This document shows positions 1-6,209 of a stretch of DNA of 13,788 nt, piece after piece. The DNA is from Bacillota bacterium (lineage in GTDB: Bacteria > Bacillota > Clostridia > Lachnospirales > Lachnospiraceae), in the NCBI GenBank assembly GCA_023443225.1, contig JAEZVF010000030.1:1-13788 (forward strand). The letters are read 5' to 3'. Below the pieces are notes generated by a model. It worked only from the letters and a program-made list of their open reading frames with translations, had not been told where the DNA came from and made no database searches. Made by a program: the position numbers and the translations under genes. How positions within the stretch are numbered: the stretch's first letter is position 1; every line of letters starts with the position of its first letter.

Positions 1-12
1 TTCAAGCGGGGC

Positions 13-86
13 TTATTAAAGTGCCTCTAATCAATGTACTGCCACACTTATACAATTCGAAAAACGGCAGATTGGCACTTTGGTAA
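13..86. repeat. Extended imperfect inverted repeat, possibly a structured or repetitive extragenic element
   Basis: The arms at 13-25 (TTATTAAAGTGCC) and 74-86 (GGCACTTTGGTAA) pair over 13 positions, including two G-U pairs if transcribed from the plus strand. The eight-base core AAAGTGCC/GGCACTTT is perfect. Further inward, 29-32 (AATC) pairs with 70-73 (GATT) and TGCC at 40-43 pairs with GGCA at 66-69, leaving a loop of about 22 nt. The element lies downstream of the zinc-ribbon gene on the minus strand. It has no T-tract typical of a terminator. Short open frames cross it on both strands (plus 3-86, open to the window edge, and one on the minus strand), but neither is recognisable. It could be a miniature repeat, a 3' UTR structure or the tail of a gene lying outside. 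Nothing else is visible between 87 and 153. Confidence 0.4.
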
Positions 87-153
87 GACTTTCCTGTTTT
101 TCAATTGCAATTTGCGGAAACTCAAGAAACATCAACATTTCCAATTGATACTA

Positions 154-390
154 TCAAATATCCCGATTAATTAATTCTCCTCCGCATTTGTCGCAAAAGT
201 CCAGTCCAACCAAGGTAATACCACCACAATCAGGGCAAATCATAGCTTCAGGCAGAATTTCCTTTTCTACAATTTCATATTCTTGTTCTTCTTGTGCTTT
301 TATTTGCTCACTGGAATGCTGCTCCTTTTTGGACTTTTTAGATACGACATTTAGCTGATTATTCTCTTTCGCCGTTTTCTTAAAAAACAT
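154..390 (-). CDS. Small zinc-ribbon protein of unknown function
   Basis: This 78-residue protein has a charged N-terminal half rich in Lys, Glu and Gln (about residues 3-45), likely disordered or helical. It ends in a compact zinc ribbon with Cys52-x2-Cys55 and Cys66-x2-Cys69 in the form CPDCG...CDKCG. There is no signal peptide or membrane segment, so it should be cytoplasmic. The start is well supported: GGAGG lies about six bases before the ATG. It is the last gene of a three-gene minus-strand operon, 26 bp after the TIM-barrel gene. Zinc ribbons of this kind bind protein or nucleic acid partners; no function can be assigned. Because it is co-transcribed with a ClpX-like unfoldase, an adaptor or regulatory role is possible, but that is inference. 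Confidence 0.8.
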   Translation of the reverse strand: MFFKKTAKENNQLNVVSKKSKKEQHSSEQIKAQEEQEYEIVEKEILPEAMICPDCGGITLVGLDFCDKCGGELINRDI

Positions 391-416
391 ATCATCCTCC
401 GTTTTTCAGCTTACTA

Positions 417-1094
417 TTAAATGATAAAATCATCAGAACGATACTTATTCATCATATCTTTAAATATTTCTCCAGTTGACGGTGGAGTAAATGTAATGGC
501 ATTTGCTCCAGCTTCAATGGTTTGCAATATACTTTTGTCTGTAGGACCTCCAGTAGCAATGATAGGCACCTTTGGATGCAACTTCCTTATCTTGGTTACG
601 ATATCGACGGTACATGCAGCACCGGATACATTTAAGATATCAGCTCCGGCGGCCAATCTTTGCTCAATATCCGTTTTATCTGAAACTACTGTTATTACTA
701 TGGGTATATCAATTCTTTGTCTTAAGTATTGAATCGTTTCATTTGGTGTTGGTGCATTCAATACTACTCCTACAGCACCTTGAAATTCTGCATCTTCGGC
801 AAGATTTGTTACCCTTTTTCCAGTTGTTGTTCCTCCTCCTACTCCACAAAAGACTGGTACATCGGAACAATTTATGATGGAATGTGTTATGATAGGCTGC
901 GGAGTAAATGGATATACTGCAATTACCGCACTTGCGTTACAATTACGGATGATTGCTACGTCTGTAGTAAAAACGATGGATTTGATTAATTTTCCAAAAA
1001 TCCGGATACCGCTTACCTGTTCAATTACCTGTGGTACACGAATCATATGTTTTCTTAAGTTTCCGTCAATTTCAGGTAAATACCTGTTATCCAT
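417..1094 (-). CDS. Conserved TIM-barrel protein, function unassigned (often annotated only as hydrolase)
   Basis: This 225-residue soluble protein shows the alternating strand/helix pattern of a phosphate-binding TIM barrel. A glycine-rich loop GVGGGTTTGK lies at about residues 84-93, the segment AAGADILNVSG at about 148-158, and the late-barrel phosphate-grip motif IIATGGPT at about 178-185, followed by EAGANAITFTPP. These features recall ThiE-, NanE- or PdxS-like barrels, but the catalytic residues of those enzymes cannot be matched with confidence. From memory, close relatives occur widely in Clostridia under the vague name hydrolase. The start has a very strong ribosome binding site (AGGAGGAG). 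It sits 30 bp after the ClpX-like gene and 26 bp before the zinc-ribbon gene, so the three are surely one transcript. The real substrate is unknown. Confidence 0.8.
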   Translation of the reverse strand: MDNRYLPEIDGNLRKHMIRVPQVIEQVSGIRIFGKLIKSIVFTTDVAIIRNCNASAVIAVYPFTPQPIITHSIINCSDVPVFCGVGGGTTTGKRVTNLAEDAEFQGAVGVVLNAPTPNETIQYLRQRIDIPIVITVVSDKTDIEQRLAAGADILNVSGAACTVDIVTKIRKLHPKVPIIATGGPTDKSILQTIEAGANAITFTPPSTGEIFKDMMNKYRSDDFII

Positions 1095-1124
1095 AAATTA
1101 CTCCTCCTGTTTTAAGTACAAGCT

Positions 1125-2567
1125 TTAACTCTTATTATCAATCAACGGTATTGTAGAATTCTGATAGCTTGTTCCTCTCATTTCAATCAGCGGAGCCCCT
1201 TTGCTTTCTATATATTCCTTTGTTATTACGACCTTTCCAATATTGTCGTCTTTTGGAATTTCATACATTATGTCTAACATAAATTCTTCAATGATGGCCC
1301 GTAAGGCTCTAGCTCCCGTCTTTTTTTCCAATGCCTTTTCAGCAATTGCAGACAATGCTTCCTCTTCAAATTCCAAAAGCACCTCATCCAAATTAAGCAG
1401 CTTCTGATATTGTTTCAAAATAGCATTCTTAGGTTCTTTCAACACCTTAACTAGCATATCTCTAGTCAAACCTTCCAAAGTGAATATAATGGGGAGTCTT
1501 CCAATAAATTCTGGAATCATTCCGAATTCTCTCAAGTCCTCTACCGTTACCTTCTGTAGAATATTCGGGTCTTTGTCGTATTTATCCTTCAAATCAGCAC
1601 TAAAACCAATTGAGGATTGTTTGTTTAATCTGGCTTTAATAATCGTCTCAATTTCCGGAAAAGCCCCTCCACAAATGAAGAGGATATTTTTTGTATTAAT
1701 GGTGGTCATAGGCACCATGGCATTTTTGCTAGTTGCTCCGACGGGCACCTCTATTTCGCTGCCTTCCAAAAGTTTAAGCAATCCTTGTTGCACGGATTCG
1801 CCGCTTACATCTCTATTGTTTGTATTCCGTTTTTTTGCAATCTTATCGATTTCATCAATAAATATTATACCACGCTCTGCTTTCTCTACATCATTATCAG
1901 CAGCCGCAAGAAGTTTGGATACTACACTTTCTACATCATCTCCAATGTATCCAGCCTCAGTTAATGACGTTGCATCAGTAATTGCCAGCGGAACATGTAA
2001 TAATTTTGCCAATGTCTTAACTAAATAGGTCTTACCGCTACCCGTAGGTCCAACCATAAGAATATTTGACTTCTCAATATCAATGTCATCCATCGTATTT
2101 GTGGCAACTCTCTTATAATGGTTATATACTGCTACTGAAATAACCTTTTTGGCATGTTCCTGCCCAATGACATAATCATCCAGCTGTCCTTTAATAATAT
2201 GTGGTGAAGGTATATCTTTCATACTTACACTTTCTGTTTCTTCTTTGGGCTTTTTCTTTTTTATCTTTTGACTCTTTGGAATCTCATTCTGAATGCCATC
2301 AAGATTTATCATATTCGGGGGGATTCCCAACATATCCATATAGGGTGAGCCTTTGGTATTAATCGTATCAAATGTTTTCTGCATACAATCAGAACAAATG
2401 CAAATATTATTTGGAATACGAATTATTTTACCGACTTTACTTTCCGGTCTTCTGCAAATATAACAAATTGCTTCATAATCGTCTTTGTCTTTTTTTACAT
2501 CTTTATCAAATATATCGTTATTCTTTATGTCTTTTACATCATTATTATCATTATTCTCGTTACTCAT
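1125..2567 (-). CDS. Divergent ClpX-type AAA+ unfoldase (second ClpX paralogue)
   Basis: From the chosen start the protein has 480 residues, longer than ordinary ClpX at about 420. In order: an Asn/Asp/Lys-rich N-terminal extension (about 1-30), a ClpX-type C4 zinc-binding domain (Cys35, Cys38, Cys58, Cys61), a lysine-rich linker, then the AAA+ module. The module has Walker A GPTGSGKT (173-180), pore-1 loop GYIG (206-209), Walker B IIFIDEID (234-241), the IGF loop that docks ClpP in family members (320-322), an arginine finger in EFIGR (Arg357) and sensor-2 GARAL (418-422). The RKH pore loop of canonical ClpX is absent; that stretch reads GATSKNAM. It should therefore unfold substrates and may feed ClpP, with altered substrate choice. 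The upstream in-frame ATG at 2579 has no ribosome binding site, whereas GGGAG stands six bases before the ATG at 2567. It is the first gene of a three-gene operon. Confidence 0.85.
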   Translation of the reverse strand: MSNENNDNNDVKDIKNNDIFDKDVKKDKDDYEAICYICRRPESKVGKIIRIPNNICICSDCMQKTFDTINTKGSPYMDMLGIPPNMINLDGIQNEIPKSQKIKKKKPKEETESVSMKDIPSPHIIKGQLDDYVIGQEHAKKVISVAVYNHYKRVATNTMDDIDIEKSNILMVGPTGSGKTYLVKTLAKLLHVPLAITDATSLTEAGYIGDDVESVVSKLLAAADNDVEKAERGIIFIDEIDKIAKKRNTNNRDVSGESVQQGLLKLLEGSEIEVPVGATSKNAMVPMTTINTKNILFICGGAFPEIETIIKARLNKQSSIGFSADLKDKYDKDPNILQKVTVEDLREFGMIPEFIGRLPIIFTLEGLTRDMLVKVLKEPKNAILKQYQKLLNLDEVLLEFEEEALSAIAEKALEKKTGARALRAIIEEFMLDIMYEIPKDDNIGKVVITKEYIESKGAPLIEMRGTSYQNSTIPLIDNKS

Positions 2568-2626
2568 AAGTTCTCCCATCTATCTGTAATGTAGAAACAT
2601 TTTTTTCATGTGGTAGTTTATAGATT

Positions 2627-2652
2627 ATCATGAACAAAGGCGTGTTCATGAT
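2627..2652. promoter_or_regulatory. Perfect 9-bp inverted repeat in the leader of the ClpX-like gene
   Basis: ATCATGAAC (2627-2635) and GTTCATGAT (2644-2652) form a perfect dyad with an eight-base spacer. No T-run follows on either strand, so it is not a standard terminator. It lies inside the predicted 5' leader, between the promoter at 2708-2736 and the start at 2567. It could act as an RNA hairpin or as an operator for a dimeric repressor. Confidence 0.45.
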
Positions 2653-2666
2653 CTTGTTGCTTCAAT

Positions 2667-2702
2667 CGGAATGCACAAGTGAACTTGCGATTCCTCATTC
2701 CG
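2667..2702 (-). promoter_or_regulatory. Leader element with two alternative hairpin pairings
   Basis: In the minus-strand transcript, CGGAATG (2702-2696) can pair with CATTCCG (2673-2667). The adjacent GGAAT (2694-2690) can instead pair with ATTCC (2672-2668), extended by CAAG/CTTG inside. Both pairings use the same right arm, so they exclude each other. The element begins at or just after the predicted transcription start. No known riboswitch family was recognised. Confidence 0.35.
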
Positions 2703-2707
2703 CTTTC

Positions 2708-2736
2708 ATTATATCTTACCTGTTTCGTGCATACAA
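2708..2736 (-). promoter_or_regulatory. Promoter of the ClpX-like operon
   Basis: Read on the minus strand, TTGTAT (2731-2736) and a perfect TATAAT (2708-2713) are separated by exactly 17 bases, a good housekeeping sigma-factor promoter. Transcription would begin near 2701, giving a leader of about 135 nt that contains the two structured elements listed at 2667-2702 and 2627-2652. Confidence 0.65.
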
Positions 2737-2787
2737 TAGGTTAATTTTTAAATTTTTATTAAATCATTTGGGTTTCAGCAATCAAAA

Positions 2788-2828
2788 GTAGGGTTGACGC
2801 AATAACATTCATTATGTGTCAACCCCAC
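2788..2828 (-). terminator. Rho-independent terminator after the HtrA-type protease gene
   Basis: On the minus strand GTGGGGTTGAC and GTCAACCCTAC form an 11-position stem (one G-U) around a loop that can pair further (ATAA/TTAT), followed by TTTTGATT. It starts 27 bp after the stop codon of the protease gene and separates it from the ClpX-like operon. Confidence 0.7.
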
Positions 2829-2855
2829 TTCATTTTCAATGTTTACAGCAAATTT

Positions 2856-4475
2856 CTATTGCTTATCTAATTCTGGATTCTGACCAAGAACCACTGTAAT
2901 TTCTTTTTCCTGAAATTCTCCATTTATACTTCTCATAATGGTCAACTTAATTTCTGTACCAACCCGGTAAGACGTTATCCTTTCCTGAAGTTGTGCTCTT
3001 GTTGTGATTTCTGAACCGTTGACTGCTGTAATAATATCTCCTGAAAAAATTCCTGCTTTTTCAGCACTTCCACCCGGGATGTTTGACTTAACATAAACTC
3101 CAATTGGCCATCCATATGCATCTGCAAATTCTTGGGTAATATCTTCGATATATATTCCAAGATAACCTTTTTCATCATCCTTTAATACTTCACGGTTCAT
3201 AAGCTCATCGATAATTGGAACTGCCCTAGATATTGGAATCGCATACCCCATACCTTCTACTTCACTTGATGCGTATTTTACAGTATTAATACCTATGACT
3301 TCTCCTTTTAGATTCAACAATGCACCACCGCTGTTACCAGGATTAATGGCAGCATCTGTTTGCAACAATACCATTTTATTATCAGCCACATCTACTTCTC
3401 TGTCTTTTGCACTTACATAACCAACGGTTACCGACTGTCCATAGCCTAACGCATTTCCTATTGCAACAGCCATCTGACCTACTTTTACAGATTCTGAATC
3501 ACCTAATTTAGCTATCTTGATCGCCGACAAGGTATCTTCGCTTAAGTTTTTCTTTTCGATTGTAATAACTGCAAGATCTGCTGTTGCATCGGTACCTTTT
3601 ACAATTGCTTCTACCTGTACATCATTTATAAAATCAACCATTATTTTATTTGCTTTGGCAACGACATGATTGTTGGTAGCAATTAATAGTTCTGTATCAT
3701 TTTCTCCTACTATAATTCCAGATCCACCGCCTTCGTTTTGTTGGTTGTATTCTTCCCCAAACCAGGCAAAGGATTCTGTAAAAGTACTTGTTATAGTGAC
3801 AATAGAAGGCATTGTTTTCTCTACTACATCGGTAATATCAGTTTTCTGTTGGATTACTGCATTTGATACCGTTGTTGTAGCTATTTTTATGTCGTCATTT
3901 CCCAAACTCATACTGATACCATTCTTATCAAATTGAAATCCATCGCTAAAATTAAAATAAATCGGAGTTGCATTAGGATTTACCTGATAATAAGCATAGT
4001 TAAACCCTAAAAAGGAAGCACCGGCTATTACCCCAAACAAAGCTGCACGAACAACAAATCCTGCTGCTTTTCTGAAAAACTTTGTCTTTACCTTAGAATT
4101 ATTTTCAGAAGATATCTCAATAACAGGATCGGTGCTACCTACATTGTCTCCAAAGCTTTGTGTTGAAGAACTATTGTCTTCTGCCCAGAATCGATATCCT
4201 GTATTTGAACCAGAACTCATATTGGTTTCGCTTTCTATTATGTTTCCATCCTGAATAATGTCTCGATTGGTGAATCTGTATTGATTTGTCGTTTCCTCCT
4301 GGCTGGTATTACTATCTTGAATCCCACTCAATTCCTGATGAGAAACATTATCTTGGATTATCGTAAAATTTTGAGTTGTACCATCATTATGAGCTTTACT
4401 ATATTCATGATCAGAATTGTTTTCCTGACTGTTATTTTGTTCAAGATTATTGTTATTGAATAATTCATCTGACAT
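2856..4475 (-). CDS. Membrane-anchored HtrA/DegP-family serine protease with PDZ domain
   Basis: This 539-residue protein has an unusually long N-terminal cytoplasmic region (about 1-130) rich in Asn, Gln, Ser and Thr, a basic stretch KVKTKFFRK, and one membrane segment (about 138-160). The trypsin-like protease domain follows outside the cell, with the catalytic triad visible as His270 (TNNHVV), Asp300 (ADLAV) and Ser382 (PGNSGGAL). A single PDZ domain covers about 436-530. HtrA proteases degrade or refold damaged exported proteins and are usually stress-induced. The ribosome binding site AAAGGGG lies nine bases before the ATG. The gene is transcribed alone from a promoter at 4536-4544, ends in a terminator at 2788-2828, and is divergent from the glycan-priming transferase. 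The specific HtrA/DegP subtype cannot be assigned from sequence alone. Confidence 0.93.
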   Translation of the reverse strand: MSDELFNNNNLEQNNSQENNSDHEYSKAHNDGTTQNFTIIQDNVSHQELSGIQDSNTSQEETTNQYRFTNRDIIQDGNIIESETNMSSGSNTGYRFWAEDNSSSTQSFGDNVGSTDPVIEISSENNSKVKTKFFRKAAGFVVRAALFGVIAGASFLGFNYAYYQVNPNATPIYFNFSDGFQFDKNGISMSLGNDDIKIATTTVSNAVIQQKTDITDVVEKTMPSIVTITSTFTESFAWFGEEYNQQNEGGGSGIIVGENDTELLIATNNHVVAKANKIMVDFINDVQVEAIVKGTDATADLAVITIEKKNLSEDTLSAIKIAKLGDSESVKVGQMAVAIGNALGYGQSVTVGYVSAKDREVDVADNKMVLLQTDAAINPGNSGGALLNLKGEVIGINTVKYASSEVEGMGYAIPISRAVPIIDELMNREVLKDDEKGYLGIYIEDITQEFADAYGWPIGVYVKSNIPGGSAEKAGIFSGDIITAVNGSEITTRAQLQERITSYRVGTEIKLTIMRSINGEFQEKEITVVLGQNPELDKQ

Positions 4476-4535
4476 AGCGATTGTCCCCTTTCATATATTG
4501 AAGTAGTTTTTCATTGGATTACTAATTTATTTTTA

Positions 4536-4544
4536 ATTATAGCA
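4536..4544 (-). promoter_or_regulatory. Extended -10 promoter of the HtrA-type protease gene
   Basis: The minus strand reads TGCTATAAT, a perfect TATAAT with the TGn extension. No good -35 hexamer stands at 17 bases (only TTCACA at 20). The predicted start near 4529 gives a leader of about 54 nt. Confidence 0.55.
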
Positions 4545-4601
4545 TGCTTTTGTGTAAATAATGTGAAGTAAATACAAAAATAAATGTATTTTTATGTCTG
4601 T

Positions 4602-4635
4602 AATTCTTAAGATTACGCGAAAAATATTAAGAATT
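4602..4635. promoter_or_regulatory. 9-bp dyad between divergent promoters, candidate operator
   Basis: AATTCTTAA (4602-4610) and TTAAGAATT (4627-4635) form a perfect inverted repeat with a 16-base spacer. It lies between the protease promoter and the priming-transferase promoter, just upstream of the latter's -35. No T-run follows. The position suggests a regulator binding site, but no known consensus matches. Confidence 0.35.
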
Positions 4636-4641
4636 TTGGAG

Positions 4642-4670
4642 TTGTGGATTGGCCTTATATCATGTATTAT
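4642..4670 (+). promoter_or_regulatory. Probable promoter of the glycan-priming transferase gene
   Basis: TTGTGG (4642-4647) and TATTAT (4665-4670) are 17 bases apart. An overlapping alternative is TTGGCC (4649-4654) with TATAGT (4671-4676) at 16 bases. Either gives a leader of about 45-50 nt before the start at 4726. Confidence 0.45.
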
Positions 4671-4725
4671 TATAGTGTTACTTAGAAAATGTTAGAAATA
4701 CCGTTTACCGGTAATGGTGAGCCCT

Positions 4726-6138
4726 ATGATAAAAGATAATCAAAAATCATTAAATAGACTACATGTTATAATTGATGGATTCCTACTTGCGCTATCCTAT
4801 TTATTGTCCTATTACTTACGTTTTTATAGTCCATTACGTGAATTGTTCTCCAACAATGGCGGATATCTTAACCTATCGAAATCCTCTGAAATCTTATTGT
4901 TTATCGTGCCTGGATACCTAATTATTTATAATTATTGTAATATGTATGATCCGAAGCGCAGTAGAAGTAAACGATTTGAAATTTGGAATGTTATAAAAGC
5001 AAATATTTTCGGAATCGCTTATTATACGATGGTAATGTACTTTTTTGGCATCAAGGATGTAGCCCGTGGGTTATCTGCCTTTTTCTTCATCTCCAATATC
5101 ATACTTGATACTACGTTTCGTTCCATTCTAGCTTATACCTTAAGAATGGCAAGAAGAAGAGGCTTTAATTTAAAACATATCGTATTGGTGGGTTACAGCC
5201 GTGCTGCGGAGTCTTATATTGACAGGATATTATCAAACCCACAATGGGGATACTATATACATGGTATCTTGGATGACAATATGGAACGTGGAACAGTGTA
5301 TAAGAATATCAAAGTACTAGGTTCTATTGATAATCTTTTAGAAATATTACCACAAAATCGCTTAGATGAAATCGCGATTACATTAAGCATTCAAGAATAT
5401 TCAAAATTAGAAAAAATAGTTGGATTATGTGAAAAATCTGGTGTTCATACCAAATTCATACCAGATTATTCAAATTTCTTCCCAACAAAGCCTTATACCG
5501 AGGATTTAAATGGTCTACCGGTCATTAACATAAGAAACGTTCCATTGAGTAATACTTTTAATCGTATACTGAAACGTCTCTTTGATTTTACAGGTGCCTT
5601 GCTCTGTCTGTTACTATTTGGTTTGCCAATGATACTTGTTGCCATTATTATTAAAGCCACTTCACCAGGCCCGATTATCTTTTCCCAAATTCGTATTGGT
5701 AATCACAATAAAGAATTTAAAATGTATAAGTTTCGGTCTATGGAGGTACAATGTGAATCAAAGGAAAAACGTGCATGGACAACCATGAATGATCCACGTG
5801 TCACTAAGATAGGAAAAATAATCCGTAAAACAAGCATAGATGAATTACCACAGTTGTTTAATGTACTGAAAGGCGAGATGAGTTTAGTGGGTCCACGTCC
5901 AGAGAGACCATTTTTTGTAGAGAAATTCAAAGAAGAAATTCCAAGATATATGATTAAGCATCAGGTACCACCAGGTCTAACAGGCTGGGCTCAAGTGAAT
6001 GGTTATCGCGGTGATACTTCCATTCGAAAAAGAATCGATTGCGATCTGTATTACATTGAGAATTGGACTCTCGGTTTTGACATTAAAATCTTATTCCTTA
6101 CTGTATTTAAAGGATTCATTAATAAAAATGCATATTAA
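4726..6138 (+). CDS. Polyprenyl-phosphate hexose-1-phosphate transferase (undecaprenyl-phosphate sugar phosphotransferase)
   Basis: This 470-residue integral membrane enzyme transfers a sugar-1-phosphate from a nucleotide sugar to the lipid carrier, the first step of surface polysaccharide assembly. The N-terminal half has about four membrane segments (roughly 10-30, 55-70, 92-107, 114-135). A nucleotide-binding-like CoA_binding_3 region follows (about 150-190, HIVLVGYSRAAESY). One more membrane helix lies at about 287-310, then the catalytic bacterial sugar-transferase domain with KFRSM, the acidic dyad in SIDELPQ (Asp372-Glu373), LVGPRPERP and PPGLTGWAQVNGYRGDT. An in-frame ATG at 4714 has a poor upstream region; GGTGA precedes the ATG at 4726 by five bases, and family members typically begin MIKDNQK, so the latter is preferred. 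The sugar transferred cannot be read from sequence. The LCP gene follows on the same strand. Confidence 0.88.
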   Translation: MIKDNQKSLNRLHVIIDGFLLALSYLLSYYLRFYSPLRELFSNNGGYLNLSKSSEILLFIVPGYLIIYNYCNMYDPKRSRSKRFEIWNVIKANIFGIAYYTMVMYFFGIKDVARGLSAFFFISNIILDTTFRSILAYTLRMARRRGFNLKHIVLVGYSRAAESYIDRILSNPQWGYYIHGILDDNMERGTVYKNIKVLGSIDNLLEILPQNRLDEIAITLSIQEYSKLEKIVGLCEKSGVHTKFIPDYSNFFPTKPYTEDLNGLPVINIRNVPLSNTFNRILKRLFDFTGALLCLLLFGLPMILVAIIIKATSPGPIIFSQIRIGNHNKEFKMYKFRSMEVQCESKEKRAWTTMNDPRVTKIGKIIRKTSIDELPQLFNVLKGEMSLVGPRPERPFFVEKFKEEIPRYMIKHQVPPGLTGWAQVNGYRGDTSIRKRIDCDLYYIENWTLGFDIKILFLTVFKGFINKNAY

Positions 6139-6146
6139 ACATTTAG

Positions 6147-6184
6147 GTTGTTGCAAAAGGATAAATATATCCCTTTGCAACAAC
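6147..6184 (+). terminator. Strong hairpin between priming transferase and LCP gene (terminator or attenuator)
   Basis: GTTGTTGCAAA and TTTGCAACAAC pair perfectly. After one mismatch the stem continues GGATA/TATCC to a four-base loop, giving 16 paired positions. TTCATTTTC follows, which is T-rich but not a clean T-run. It lies 9 bp after the transferase stop codon, and the next ribosome binding site begins about 14 bp beyond it. It probably terminates part of the transcripts, lowering expression of the downstream gene. Confidence 0.6.
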
Positions 6185-6209
6185 TTCATTTTCAAAGAAA
6201 GAGGTTTGT

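Noticed and set aside
3..86. Plus-strand open frame, 27 residues open to the left window edge, ending in TAA at 84-86
   Set aside because: It could be the C-terminus of a gene outside, but it coincides with a long inverted repeat, has no recognisable motif, and an equally long meaningless frame exists on the other strand.
1480..2028. 182-residue plus-strand open frame
   Set aside because: It lies wholly antisense to the AAA+ domain of the ClpX-like gene, has no ribosome binding site and has the skewed Ser/Leu composition of a shadow frame.
2627..2652. GAAC...GTTC dyad as a LexA (SOS) box or CIRCE/CtsR heat-shock site
   Set aside because: Gram-positive LexA boxes have GAAC and GTTC four bases apart, whereas here the spacer is eight. 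The TTAGCACTC-type CIRCE and the GGTCAAA repeats of CtsR are absent.
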